The notes under the pieces: model-generated
Told to the model about the DNA's origin: nothing
Databases searched by the model: none
What the model saw: only the letters and a program-made list of their open reading frames with translations
Made by a program: the position numbers and the translations under genes
Shown: piece after piece, positions 18,061-26,927 of the stretch
Numbering within the stretch: the stretch's first letter is position 1
Layout of the letters: each line of letters begins with the position of its first letter
Assembly (NCBI GenBank): GCA_014376435.1
Contig: JACMRL010000010.1
Span: 1-64,000, forward strand
Reading direction: 5' to 3'
Length of the DNA stretch: 64,000 nucleotides
From: Bdellovibrio sp.
GTDB lineage: Bacteria; Bdellovibrionota; Bdellovibrionia; Bdellovibrionales; Bdellovibrionaceae

Positions 18061-18505
18061 CCTAGTTCCCGATTTTACGCTTAAAAGCTCATCGGGTAAA
18101 GATGTCACTTTATCAGAGTTAGAAGGGCAAAAAGTGATTCTTTATTTTTACCCTAAGGATGATACTCCGGGATGTACGCTTGAAGGCCAAGAATTTAACA
18201 AACACTTAAAAGAGTTTGCCGCGGCAAATACGAAAGTCTTCGGTGTTTCACGTGATTCAGTTGCTTCGCACTGTAAATTTATTGATAAGTATGGATACCA
18301 ATTCGAATTATTGAGTGATTCAGAAGAAATGCTTTGCCAATTATTCGACGTGATTAAAGAAAAAAATATGTACGGAAAAACAGTGATGGGCCTCGAGCGT
18401 AGTACATTTGTGATCAATGAAAATGGTAGCCTGATTGGTGAATTCAGAAAAATCAAAGCTGAAGGTCATGCTGAACAAATGTTGCAATTCGTAAAAAGTA
18501 ATTAA
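17789..18505 (+). CDS. Bcp/PrxQ-type peroxiredoxin with histone-H1-like Lys-rich N-terminal tail
   Basis: The start is fixed by a strong AGGAGG five bases before the ATG. The first 80 or so residues are lysine/alanine/threonine-rich (KKPAKKALKKSAKK and similar), like histone H1 or bacterial histone-like tails. The rest (about 87-238) is a thioredoxin-fold peroxiredoxin: DFTLKSSSGKDVTLSEL, FYPKDDTPGCTLEGQEF with the peroxidatic Cys, then GVSRDSVASHCKFIDKYG. The usual resolving Cys five residues after the first is missing (Gln); Cys in SHCKF or LCQLF might serve. Enzyme role: reduction of H2O2 or organic peroxides with thioredoxin. The basic tail suggests nucleic-acid or membrane binding (inference). 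It overlaps the lipoprotein gene out of frame for 272 bp. Confidence 0.88.
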   Translation: MAKKKTVKKSVTAKKPAKKALKKSAKKTTKKAARITKTKVAKKSNVNKTNKKPPSKKSTTKKSVKVSKATKQTAVSPKATAFLKPRIEVGNLVPDFTLKSSSGKDVTLSELEGQKVILYFYPKDDTPGCTLEGQEFNKHLKEFAAANTKVFGVSRDSVASHCKFIDKYGYQFELLSDSEEMLCQLFDVIKEKNMYGKTVMGLERSTFVINENGSLIGEFRKIKAEGHAEQMLQFVKSN

Positions 18506-18506
18506 T

Positions 18507-19973
18507 TCAAGGTAATTTAAATACTTCAGAATTAAGCATGTACCTATTCATGATTTGAATAAGTACATGTGTAGATATTCCTTCGCTTTGAAGTTTTTTA
18601 ACCAAAGCCGCAAATGGCTTAGCATAGTTATTATCAAATATATTTTTTTCTTTTGTAGTCATATAAAGTTCATAGTCTGCTGCCGTCATATTTATTTCGC
18701 CATATAGGCCATTGACCTTCATAGGATCTTTCGGGCTAATGGTTTTCCCAAATTCAAACTGTGTGGCATAGGCTCTTTGCTCACTGACAATTTGGTAGGC
18801 AATCAGAATATCCGAGCTTGTGCACTTTGGACAGCTTGTATCAAAATAAGCATTTAATTCATCAATAAGATTGTCACTGAGCCCTGACACATGATCATCG
18901 CGATGTTTAAGTTCGTGCGCAAGGATAGCTCTTTCAGCTTTGTTTGTAATGGCAACAAATGGAATTGAACTTTTTAAACCGATTTCTTCAAAATACTTTG
19001 GTGGGATAACCACAGCTTTGTATTCCGAAGCATTAAGATCAAATAATATAGGTTCATCGCGATTTATGAAACTTAAAATCATTTTCACGAATTGATTATC
19101 TGAAAAAGGGGCTCCATATTTTTTAGCCAATAAATGATTTACTGCAGTTATTTTTAATAATTCTCGACCAGGTACCCGCATTATTTCGCCAAATTTTGAG
19201 GTTGATTTGTATATGGTTCCTTCAATGCCAGATTGAAATAATTTTTTAAGGGTATCAGTTCCTTTTTGGCTAAATGTTAAAAGTGCATAGGCAGCTTCTT
19301 CATAGGTGAGGTGTTTTTTAATTTGATTGAGCTCGATAAAGATACCATTTTTATTAGCGGATATATATTTTGCTAGTGCATAACCGCTATCGGTTTTAAC
19401 TACGAGAACGTCACTACCTTGTGGTATGCCTGTTTGTGCCGGGTATGTTTCATATGATCTCTTCATGCTTTTTGATAAATAAAAAATAAGATCATCGAAT
19501 TTTACTTGATCAAGTATTGAGTCGGCTTTTGTTTTTCTTTGCGCAAGCTTTAGATTACTCGACTTATCAGTAATCCTTACATCCATATACCATTCAGCAT
19601 TAACTTTATAGGCTTCGCCATAAGTTATCAGTTCTACAAACGTATTTTCTGATAATTCTATGCTAAGGTAGCTTTGGCGTATCTTTACGATACCTTGGTA
19701 GCCAATAGCATTGTCTTCGCCAACAAAATTTTTTCTATTATGAATATTTTTGATCACTTTTAAGTCTTCACCTACAAAAGGCCTTATAAAATTTTCTGGC
19801 GTACGCTCTACAGATAAAAAAAGATTTTCACAAAGGTTTGCAGTATGCGCAGTGCAACCCATCGAAAGTACAAACAGAATAATCAATAATTTGCTGTACA
19901 ACTGACTAACTCGTTTACAGAACTTAAAAGTCTGTAGAGTCAGTAAATGCCTGTAGCAATGGAGATTAAACAT
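18507..19973 (-). CDS. Secreted or lipoprotein with HExxH metalloprotease-like motif
   Basis: A 488-residue protein with a hydrophobic export segment (LLIILFVLSMGC, about residues 28-40); the Cys could be a lipidation site, though the box is not canonical. A TTG at 19901 would give a shorter signal peptide. The only recognisable motif is AILAHELKHRDDHVSG near residue 355, an HExxH zinc-peptidase-like sequence; a later pair of CxxC cysteines (SCPKCTS, about 384) could bind metal or form a disulfide. I cannot assign a peptidase family or a substrate. It ends one base from the peroxiredoxin stop on the other strand. Confidence 0.65.
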   Translation of the reverse strand: MFNLHCYRHLLTLQTFKFCKRVSQLYSKLLIILFVLSMGCTAHTANLCENLFLSVERTPENFIRPFVGEDLKVIKNIHNRKNFVGEDNAIGYQGIVKIRQSYLSIELSENTFVELITYGEAYKVNAEWYMDVRITDKSSNLKLAQRKTKADSILDQVKFDDLIFYLSKSMKRSYETYPAQTGIPQGSDVLVVKTDSGYALAKYISANKNGIFIELNQIKKHLTYEEAAYALLTFSQKGTDTLKKLFQSGIEGTIYKSTSKFGEIMRVPGRELLKITAVNHLLAKKYGAPFSDNQFVKMILSFINRDEPILFDLNASEYKAVVIPPKYFEEIGLKSSIPFVAITNKAERAILAHELKHRDDHVSGLSDNLIDELNAYFDTSCPKCTSSDILIAYQIVSEQRAYATQFEFGKTISPKDPMKVNGLYGEINMTAADYELYMTTKEKNIFDNNYAKPFAALVKKLQSEGISTHVLIQIMNRYMLNSEVFKLP

Positions 19974-20039
19974 AATAAAATGTATTGCGAGAGTTATGCC
20001 TTGATGTGTGTCTCAAGATGATATTTGTGGAAGCTTTGC

Positions 20040-21071
20040 CTAGCGAGCCAACTGCTGAACTCGGTGAATAAATTCATCCACTTCAGCAGTTGTCGTATCC
20101 CAACTGGTCATAAGCCGACATTCAAAAGTTTTCTCATCCCAAACATAAAAAAAGTATTTTTCACGCAGTGGTTTAACCCAAGCTTGCGGAATCATCGCGA
20201 ACACGGCGTTACTTTGACGCTCGCAGGTGATGCGTACTTGCGGAATTTGTTTCAGGCCCTGTAAAAGACGCTCGGCCATTTCGCAAGCGTGATGCGAGAT
20301 CTGTAAATAAAGTTGGTGATCCAAGTACGACGAAAACTGAGCCGCGATAAATCTTGTTTTTGAGGGTAGCTGCGCAGATTGTTTACGAATATATTTTAAT
20401 TGTTGGTGCGCGCCCTTGGCTAGTTCAGTATTTAAAACTAAAATGGCTTCGCCCATCATCAGACCATTTTTAGTTCCACCAAAAGAAACGACATCCACGC
20501 CTAAGTCGGTCGTCATCTCCTTATAAGTACAGTCTAAAAATTGTAGTGCATTCGCTAAGCGGGCGCCGTCGATATGAACGTACAAATGATTGGAGTGTGC
20601 CCAAGTGGTAATTTCTTTAATTTCATTGAGTGAATAACAAGTGCCGTATTCAGTCGGTTGCGTCAGGCTAACGACGCGTGCCTGACTAAAATGTTGGTCA
20701 CCTTGACGAATCAAAGCTTCTTTTAGAATAGATAAAGTTAATTTTCCTTGGTCGTGCGGCAGAGGAATCAGTTTTCCGGCGAAAAATTCAGGGGCTCCGC
20801 ATTCATCAACATTTAAATGACTTACGTTCGAACAAAGCACGGCTTCGTGGCGTTTCATTAAAAATCTTAAAGCTAAAACATTAGCGGCGGTGCCGTTGAA
20901 CACAAAATAGGTTTCAGTCTGTGGGCCAAATTCTTTTTTAAACAAAGCACTGGCTTTTTCGCTATAAACATCCGTTCCGTAGCTAGGGGCGTGATCCGTA
21001 TTACTTTCAATCAACGCGCGCAGCAGTTCGGGATGAATCCCCGAGTGATTGTCGCTTCCGAAACCCTTCAC
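20040..21071 (-). CDS. ltaE: Low-specificity threonine aldolase
   Basis: A 343-residue PLP enzyme that splits threonine or allo-threonine to glycine and acetaldehyde. It shows the family opening FGSDNHSGIHPELLRAL, the VFNGTAANVLAL segment, the HIDGARLANAL motif (about residue 170), and SFGGTKNGLMMGEA, whose Lys (about residue 200) should hold PLP. Length is normal. It overlaps the upstream ureohydrolase gene by 4 bp (21068-21071), so the two are translationally coupled and share a promoter upstream of 22066. Regulation is not visible. Confidence 0.92.
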   Translation of the reverse strand: MKGFGSDNHSGIHPELLRALIESNTDHAPSYGTDVYSEKASALFKKEFGPQTETYFVFNGTAANVLALRFLMKRHEAVLCSNVSHLNVDECGAPEFFAGKLIPLPHDQGKLTLSILKEALIRQGDQHFSQARVVSLTQPTEYGTCYSLNEIKEITTWAHSNHLYVHIDGARLANALQFLDCTYKEMTTDLGVDVVSFGGTKNGLMMGEAILVLNTELAKGAHQQLKYIRKQSAQLPSKTRFIAAQFSSYLDHQLYLQISHHACEMAERLLQGLKQIPQVRITCERQSNAVFAMIPQAWVKPLREKYFFYVWDEKTFECRLMTSWDTTTAEVDEFIHRVQQLAR

Positions 21072-22066
21072 GTAAGACCCTGAAATAAAAAGTGATAAGT
21101 AAGCAGCGCCGCTGTTTTAGAAGTTTTAAAATCGTGATCGAGTGGCGGCGAAACTTCGTAGACGCCAAGTCCGCGCACGTTTGATAATTTGTAAAGCTCA
21201 GTTAAAAAATCTAAACATTCTTGCACGGTTAAACCCGTGGCCCACGATTGGCTGCAACCGCCGGCTTCGCTAGAACTTAAACAATCAATATCAAAGCTTA
21301 CAAAAACCGGAGTTGTCTTCGTTAGTTTTTTAAAAAATGGATGAGAAAATAAATTTTGAATTTTCCCTGCGTGAATATCTTTAAAATCAAAAAGAGTAGC
21401 CCCCATTTTTTCAGCCCATTCGCGGTGGTAGACCGAATTACATTGGGGCTGTAAACCAATTTCGGCGAAATCAATTCGGTTCGAATATTCTGATAATAAG
21501 CGGTAAAACGAAGTACCACTGTTAAAACCTTGCTTGGTCGGACGAACATCAAGATGCGCATCAAAATTAATGACCATCGGCTTTTCATGCGGAGCTAATT
21601 CTAGAGCGGCTTTAACAAAACCACTGGCATCAGAAAAACCGTAATCGTGGCCGCCACCAAGGCTAACGGTGCGCGTTTTTTTTAATTGTAGCTGGTGAAT
21701 TAAGTTTTGCGCTTGCTCGTGTCGTTGCGGAAGATCTGTTTTGACTTCTAAATCTCCTAAATCATAAAAATTATTTTTATTTTTAGTCGGCGGAGTCATT
21801 TTATAAAGAAATTGTCTAATCAGGCGAGGGGCTTCCGCGGCTCCGGGGCGGCCTCCATTTAAACGGATTCCATCATCATCTGGATATCCTACTACAACCG
21901 TATCATCTGGCTTCAGCGCTTGCTGCGTCGTTTGCTCAGTAAGCGGTAGATGTTTAAAAATATCTCCAAGCCGTGGATCTTCGGCATCGTTTTTACTGAA
22001 AAATAAATTTGGATTCGAAGGAATGAGCGTAATATTTTCTAGGGCGGATAAATTTTGATCAGGCAC
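21068..22066 (-). CDS. Ureohydrolase-family enzyme, formimidoylglutamase (HutG)-like
   Basis: A 332-residue arginase/agmatinase-fold protein. The manganese ligands are all visible: GGGHDYGFS, NFDAHLDVRP and FDIDCLSSSEAGG. The segments FNSGTSFYRLL after the DAHLD motif and GCSQSWATGLT resemble HutG more than arginase or agmatinase, so hydrolysis of N-formimino-glutamate in histidine breakdown is the best guess. No other hut genes are in the window. Guanidino-substrate use cannot be excluded. Its stop overlaps the threonine aldolase start, so it is the first gene of a two-gene unit. Confidence 0.8.
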   Translation of the reverse strand: MPDQNLSALENITLIPSNPNLFFSKNDAEDPRLGDIFKHLPLTEQTTQQALKPDDTVVVGYPDDDGIRLNGGRPGAAEAPRLIRQFLYKMTPPTKNKNNFYDLGDLEVKTDLPQRHEQAQNLIHQLQLKKTRTVSLGGGHDYGFSDASGFVKAALELAPHEKPMVINFDAHLDVRPTKQGFNSGTSFYRLLSEYSNRIDFAEIGLQPQCNSVYHREWAEKMGATLFDFKDIHAGKIQNLFSHPFFKKLTKTTPVFVSFDIDCLSSSEAGGCSQSWATGLTVQECLDFLTELYKLSNVRGLGVYEVSPPLDHDFKTSKTAALLTYHFLFQGLT

Positions 22067-22088
22067 GTTGCCTCTTTATGCTTAAAAG

Positions 22089-22661
22089 TTATTTTTTTAA
22101 AATAATCGTTTTAAGAATATCGCCAGAATCAGAATCATACAAACTTAAAGAGGCCGTAACCGGAGATTTAAGCAATATTTCTCCGGCGTAGCTGGCAGTA
22201 TCATCCGAAATTAAGGCTAACCAACCTGAAGTTGTCGGATTAATTGTATAAGTTAGGTAGCGCGCATTCAGCTCGGCTCTTTTTGCAAAATCACATTTCG
22301 TTTTACCTTGAATGAAAACATACATTTCATTAAAGTTCGCGAATTCGTAACAAAAGCCATCATTGCCAGTCCATTTTCCAACAATCGATTTAAGTCCGAC
22401 GAAGTTTAACGATTCAATGCGGATCGTTTGATCGATCGAGCTGCGTACGCCTTCGAAGGAAATATAATCGCCCGGTGCTAGTTTGCGAACCTGGCTTTCA
22501 ATTTCGATATTTTTAAAGATGATCGTCATCTTTTTTTGGGATTTGCTTTCAAGTAAGGCTAATTTTGATTTGTACTTAGTAACAATGCCTTCGTAATCAG
22601 CCGCTAAAGCTGCGGTCGGTATCAATAGAAAAGGTATCAAGAAGTGGTAAAGGCTTTTCAT
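22089..22661 (-). CDS. Secreted protein of unknown function
   Basis: About 190 residues starting at MKSLYHFLIPFLLIPTAALA, a clear Sec signal peptide cleaved near ALAADYE. The ORF track extends further upstream to 22703, but those 14 residues precede the signal and are unlikely. The mature part is beta-rich with KSKLALLESKSQKK and a GKWTGNDGFCYEF segment with two Cys, and ends in a strand-rich ILKTIILKK. No family recognised. It lies 22 bp upstream of the ureohydrolase gene on the same strand. Confidence 0.65.
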   Translation of the reverse strand: MKSLYHFLIPFLLIPTAALAADYEGIVTKYKSKLALLESKSQKKMTIIFKNIEIESQVRKLAPGDYISFEGVRSSIDQTIRIESLNFVGLKSIVGKWTGNDGFCYEFANFNEMYVFIQGKTKCDFAKRAELNARYLTYTINPTTSGWLALISDDTASYAGEILLKSPVTASLSLYDSDSGDILKTIILKK

Positions 22662-22820
22662 TACTTCACAAAAACCATGATCTAAGATTGAGGTCAAACC
22701 CAAACAGAGTCTCGTTAAATGCTTTAAAAATTATACAGCGTGAGTGACATGTTTGGGTTAGAGTCGTGTACGTATGCGTTAAGCATATGAAATCTAACTT
22801 AATTAATATGAAATAAAACG

Positions 22821-23444
22821 ATGAAGCTTAAATATATTTACGCGTTTGTCTGCTTTTTAATCTTTTCTATTCTGGTGATCGGCGAAGCCAGGGCGCAACA
22901 GCCCCGTGGTTCAGGTCGTCCCGCAAAGGCCATGTCTTATGGCTCAGGTCATTCGGGGACATTATTTGACGTCGGTATCTACTACGGGCAAAGCCAAGCA
23001 ACGGCGGATCCTTCGGTTGGCAACGAATGGAAAAGTAGCACGTCCATTTACGACATTAAGCTAGGTTATATTTCAAACGAAGGTTATTACGGTGGAGTAG
23101 AGTATTCGACTTATACTCAATCAACGGCCGCAACTCTATCAACGACGGCCGTTGATTCGCAAACGGGCGGCGGCGCGGGAGTGGGCTTAGGTTACTTTGC
23201 ATCAAATGGTTTTCAATTACGCGGATTTTATCGTTTTAATGAATCTTTTGGCGATTATAAAAATGGAACGGGTTATCAAGTCGACGGCGGGTTTTCAGTG
23301 AATATGACATCGAACTTTTATCTGGGTTTATCGCTTTCACATCGTCAGATTAGTTTTAAAGATAATAAATTTATAACGAATTTTAATTATTGGACTAAAA
23401 AAGAAACTTATCCATTTGTTACTTTAGGTTTTATCATTAACTAA
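22821..23444 (+). CDS. Small outer-membrane beta-barrel protein
   Basis: A 207-residue protein with a signal peptide (cleaved after ARAQQ) and about eight amphipathic strands: GTLFDVGIYYGQSQ, SIYDIKLGYIS, YYGGVEYSTYTQ, GLGYFASNGFQLRGFYRF, GFSVNMTSNFYLGLSLSHR and a C-terminal strand ending TLGFIIN. This matches the 8-strand OmpA/OmpW-like barrel layout in size and pattern, though no specific family signature is seen. The 3' end overlaps QueG by 21 bp in a convergent arrangement. Role unknown. Confidence 0.7.
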   Translation: MKLKYIYAFVCFLIFSILVIGEARAQQPRGSGRPAKAMSYGSGHSGTLFDVGIYYGQSQATADPSVGNEWKSSTSIYDIKLGYISNEGYYGGVEYSTYTQSTAATLSTTAVDSQTGGGAGVGLGYFASNGFQLRGFYRFNESFGDYKNGTGYQVDGGFSVNMTSNFYLGLSLSHRQISFKDNKFITNFNYWTKKETYPFVTLGFIIN

Positions 23445-24506
23445 TTGGGCAAGCGTCCACGATTTTAATTCGGCTAATTCCTTAAGTTCTAAATTTTCAA
23501 CTTCATTTTTAAGCTCAGTTAAATTGCGGTTTGCAATCACGATTAAAGCATTTCGCTTCAGACCCTTCGCCCCTGCGCGACCTAGCGCAGTTCCTAAAAA
23601 CTTTTTCTGAATTTGTTTGTGTGAAGAAGTGAGCAGCCATTTAAAAAAAATTACGAGCTCCGCTTTTTCTTCGGACGGAAGATTTAGGATGAAGTCAGTT
23701 GAAGTGTCGGATGATTTATTAATATTTTTTTGTCGGAAAACTTTTTCGTTCCACGGGCAGACCGTTTGGCATAAATCACAGCCGTAAAACCAGTCTCCCA
23801 TTTTTTTTCTAAGTTCGATGGGGGGGGAAGTTTTGGCTTCGATGGTTAAATAGGAAATACATAGATCCGCTTTCATTTCGCGTGGACTAACCAGCGCTTG
23901 AGTTGGACAGATCTCAATGCATTTTTGGCATTTACCGCAGAAGTCGGGTAAAGCTTCGATCGGGCTATTATTTTGAGCATCTATGCTCGTTAAAATTTCG
24001 GCAATGAAAAACAAACTTCCGTGTTCAGGGTGAATCAAACAAGTATTTTTTCCGAACCAGCCTAAAGCATTTTGGTAAGCCCAATTTCTTTCGAGCACGG
24101 GGCCTGAATCTACGAAGGGTAAAAACACTTCATTTGGATAAGTTTTTTTTAACTCATCAATCACGCGGATTAGTTTTTCTTTGAGCCAATAATGATAATC
24201 TTCATTTTGTGCGTAAAGGGCGGTGCGGCCCGCAATTTTCTCGGTGTGGGGTTTGGTAACCGGAAAATAAGATTGAGATATGGAAATCACGGATTTTAAT
24301 TCAGAAGCCAACTGGAGCGGATTCTTTTTAACTTCGAAGTGCTCTTTTAAATAATTCATCGAGCCGTAATGGTTTGCCGAAAGCCATTTTTGGTAAAAAT
24401 CGATGGTTAATGGCGTACCGAGGGGTCCTATTTCAATTTGATTAAAGCAAAGTGTTTGCCTTAATCCAGAAAGAGTTTCGTTGAGAGTTGTTTTAATATC
24501 CGTCAT
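23424..24506 (-). CDS. queG: Epoxyqueuosine reductase
   Basis: A 360-residue protein with a B12-binding N-terminal region and two 4Fe-4S clusters in the C-terminal half: CGKCQKCIEICPTQAL (about residue 190) and YGCDLCQTVCPWNEK (about residue 245). The C-terminal LGRAGAKGLKRNALIVIAN is a HEAT-repeat-like segment of QueG. It carries out the last step of queuosine synthesis in tRNA, reducing epoxyqueuosine. The queuosine pathway is also represented by the QueD gene at 53889. Length and motifs are complete. Confidence 0.95.
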   Translation of the reverse strand: MTDIKTTLNETLSGLRQTLCFNQIEIGPLGTPLTIDFYQKWLSANHYGSMNYLKEHFEVKKNPLQLASELKSVISISQSYFPVTKPHTEKIAGRTALYAQNEDYHYWLKEKLIRVIDELKKTYPNEVFLPFVDSGPVLERNWAYQNALGWFGKNTCLIHPEHGSLFFIAEILTSIDAQNNSPIEALPDFCGKCQKCIEICPTQALVSPREMKADLCISYLTIEAKTSPPIELRKKMGDWFYGCDLCQTVCPWNEKVFRQKNINKSSDTSTDFILNLPSEEKAELVIFFKWLLTSSHKQIQKKFLGTALGRAGAKGLKRNALIVIANRNLTELKNEVENLELKELAELKSWTLAQLVNDKT

Positions 24507-24515
24507 AGTTAAGGC

Positions 24516-25715
24516 ATGCGAAATCTGGGTTCATCCTTTAAAAATCATCGTCTGTATTCAGATTTTATTCAAGTGAAGTCAAGGTTGGCAGCCCACCAAT
24601 TTGTTTGCTGGGTTGCGGGAGGCGCCGTGCGTGACCTGTATCTGGGGCGTAAAGTCTATGACTTTGATTTAGTGACCGATGCTAGTACTGAAGCTTTAAA
24701 GCAGATATTTCCCGAAGCGGTTTTGGTTGGGGAAAGCTTTGGAGTTTTAAAAATTCCCGTTTCAAACGGCGAGCTTTTCGACTTAGCTACCTTTCGCCAA
24801 GAATCTGATTATAGCGATGGACGCAGACCCTCGACCGTTAATAGCTCGACTCCATTCGAAGATGCTCAGCGCCGTGATTTTACGATCAATGCTTTGTTCT
24901 GGGATGATGAGTCTGGGCGGCTGATTGATTTTATCGGTGGAGTAAAAGACTTAAATTTACAAACATTAAGGTGTGTGGGCGATGCCGTCGTGCGATTTAC
25001 CGAAGACCATTTGCGCATCGTGCGGCTGATTCGTTTTACCGCGCAACTGCACTTTAAGATCGAAGAAGCGACGGAACTGGCCGCTTTTAAATTTATTCCT
25101 AAAATTCAAAGTGTCAGTGGCGAAAGAATTTGGGCTGAGCTCAAGAAGATCGCGGAGGCCCGAAGTTGGGACTTTACTTTGAATTCAAAACTCTTTAGTC
25201 AATTCTTGCTAGAGATTTTTAAAGCGCCACTGAAGCTAGATTTTTTAAAGAAACATAATATTTCAACGATTGAATCTTTTGAATTAGAAGCTCTGTTTTT
25301 TATTTTGATCAATCTTGATGCAGATGCAAATGAAACTAAAAAGATTTTGGCCAGTCGGCTCAAGCTGTCAAAGGCTGAACTTAGCATATATGAACTCATT
25401 CAATTTGCGCTGACTCAGCTGATCGGAAAATCTGTTTACGAAATCTGTTTACAGTTTGAAAAGAAAGAGGGGCTAAAAAAAGTTTTACAATTTTTAGTTC
25501 AATTAGGAATTTCTCAAAAAGAATTAGTTAATGAGTGTGAAAATTTACTAGATAAATACCCAGTCGCAGTCTTGAGTGGGCACGACTTAATGTCGATGCT
25601 CAAAGGGCCAGAGATTGGGTCGGCATTAGATGAAATACGGCTTTTACAATTTCAAGGTAAAATAGCTAGTAAAGATGATGCGATGAAGCTGATTGTCATG
25701 AAAAAGTCGCCGTAA
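24516..25715 (+). CDS. cca: CCA-adding / poly(A) polymerase family nucleotidyltransferase
   Basis: A 399-residue class II nucleotidyltransferase. GGAVRDLYLGRKVYDFDLVTDA carries the GGAVRD and DxD catalytic motifs (about residues 34-55); RRDFTINALFWD near 120 is the flexible-loop motif; EDHLRIVRLIRFTAQL near 160 is the neck-domain signature, with the E..R..R pattern that selects CTP and ATP. No HD domain is evident. CCA addition to tRNA 3' ends is likeliest; poly(A) polymerase is the alternative. It begins 9 bp from the divergent QueG gene, so the promoters overlap. Confidence 0.88.
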   Translation: MRNLGSSFKNHRLYSDFIQVKSRLAAHQFVCWVAGGAVRDLYLGRKVYDFDLVTDASTEALKQIFPEAVLVGESFGVLKIPVSNGELFDLATFRQESDYSDGRRPSTVNSSTPFEDAQRRDFTINALFWDDESGRLIDFIGGVKDLNLQTLRCVGDAVVRFTEDHLRIVRLIRFTAQLHFKIEEATELAAFKFIPKIQSVSGERIWAELKKIAEARSWDFTLNSKLFSQFLLEIFKAPLKLDFLKKHNISTIESFELEALFFILINLDADANETKKILASRLKLSKAELSIYELIQFALTQLIGKSVYEICLQFEKKEGLKKVLQFLVQLGISQKELVNECENLLDKYPVAVLSGHDLMSMLKGPEIGSALDEIRLLQFQGKIASKDDAMKLIVMKKSP

Positions 25716-25982
25716 CCAATGTGATGTAGATTGAAGACCAATGGTCCGGTTAAACTGGTTAAATTTTTCTTTAGCGTGTAGAAAATTCGGTCTAGTTTTA
25801 AAAAAAAATAAGGTCAAAGGTATTGCGTTCTTCTAAAAGTCTTGTCAGACTTAGAGTCAGGTTGTTGTTGTTGGATTCGAAACATTCATTAAGACTAAGG
25901 ATTGTCTGGGATGGTTTGAAGAAGGCTGCAAAAGTTAAAAATAGTTTAGACGCTAAACAAACAAATAGCAGGAGGAGCAAGG

Positions 25983-26354
25983 ATGCTCAGAGACGTATTA
26001 ATCCAAAAAGGCCTTTCGAATCGTGAATCTGAAGTTGCTGAATTGGTTTCAAAGGGACTTTCTAATAAAGAAGTCGCTAACCAATTATTCGTAACGGAAA
26101 AAACTGTAAAATTCCATTTAACTAACATCTATAAAAAGATGAATGTTAAATCGCGTGCACAGCTTATCGTATGGTGCCTTCCTCATCTTGGTTTTGTTGA
26201 AAGTGAAATGCGCGCTGAAGTTGCTCAACCTGTTGGAGCCTCTGCGTACAACACGCAAGCAACTCCAACAATTCCTGCTGGAAACGTGACAATTACTCTT
26301 CCAGGTACTGGCACTTTCGGTGGCCGTAACGGAAACTCTGACGCTGGCGTTTAG
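25983..26354 (+). CDS. Stand-alone LuxR/GerE-type HTH regulator
   Basis: A 123-residue protein with a complete LuxR-type DNA-binding domain at the N-terminus: LSNRESEVAELVSKGLSNKEVANQLFVTEKTVKFHLTNIYKKMNV (about residues 11-55). There is no receiver or autoinducer domain. The C-terminus is a low-complexity Thr/Gly/Pro tail (TIPAGNVTITLPGTGTFGGRN). The start has a strong AGGAGG followed by AGCAAGG. It has its own terminator. Control of the protein must come from its expression level or a partner; target genes unknown. Confidence 0.85.
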   Translation: MLRDVLIQKGLSNRESEVAELVSKGLSNKEVANQLFVTEKTVKFHLTNIYKKMNVKSRAQLIVWCLPHLGFVESEMRAEVAQPVGASAYNTQATPTIPAGNVTITLPGTGTFGGRNGNSDAGV

Positions 26355-26378
26355 ATCTTAAGATAATAGCTTTGTTTT

Positions 26379-26413
26379 AAAAGCCTGCCCTTTACGGGGT
26401 AGGCTTTTTTTTT
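26379..26413 (+). terminator. Intrinsic terminator of the LuxR-type gene
   Basis: Stem AAAAGCCTGCCC / GGGGTAGGCTTTT (with a wobble) and at least nine T in a row, 25 bp after the stop. Confidence 0.85.
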
Positions 26414-26437
26414 GTAATTTTCTTAACGGAGATTTCT

Positions 26438-26914
26438 ATGAATAAAGGTAAATCAGTTCGTACATCGCAAGTTATTATGACTCAATTAGTTTTACCTCAG
26501 CATACCAATGCTCTTGGTACGATGTTTGGTGGCGTTCTGATGTCGTGGATCGACATTGCCGGTGCCATTGCTTCGCAAAGACACTGCGCGGCTGAAGTCG
26601 TCACCGCAAGTATCGATCAATTAAATTTTGTGGCGCCGGTGAAAATAGGTTGGGTTGTTAATATGAAGGCATCCGTTAACTTTACGGCCAAGACTTCAAT
26701 GGAAGTAGGCGTTCGTATTGAAGCCGAAAATCCAAAGACGGGTGAAGTATTTCACACGGCTTCAGCATATTTGACGTTTGTTTCTTTGGGGTCAGATGGG
26801 CGCCCAAGACCGGTACCACCCTTACACGTAGAAACTGATATTGAAAAACGTCGTTTCGCGGAAGCACAGCGCCGTCGTGAGCAACGTTTAGCAAATCGTA
26901 AACACGAGACTTAG
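26438..26914 (+). CDS. Hotdog-fold acyl-CoA thioesterase (YciA type)
   Basis: A 158-residue hotdog protein: QLVLPQHTNALGTMFGGVLMSWIDIAGAIAS (about residues 16-48) is the YciA/BFIT acyl-CoA thioesterase signature, with the HTN...G.GG.....D pattern that places the catalytic Asp. The C-terminal tail is long and basic. It hydrolyses short- to long-chain acyl-CoA to free acid and CoA, in keeping with the fatty-acid genes nearby. It is transcribed on the plus strand 84 bp after the LuxR-type gene. Confidence 0.88.
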   Translation: MNKGKSVRTSQVIMTQLVLPQHTNALGTMFGGVLMSWIDIAGAIASQRHCAAEVVTASIDQLNFVAPVKIGWVVNMKASVNFTAKTSMEVGVRIEAENPKTGEVFHTASAYLTFVSLGSDGRPRPVPPLHVETDIEKRRFAEAQRRREQRLANRKHET

Positions 26915-26927
26915 TTAAAAGCGGCGA

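Noticed and set aside
17761-18108. Minus-strand 115-aa ORF opposite the Lys-rich tail
   Set aside because: Phe/Leu/Val-rich mirror of Lys codons; shadow.
25823-26026. 67-aa ORF before the LuxR-type gene
   Set aside because: Overlaps its start, no ribosome site and no domain; likely chance.
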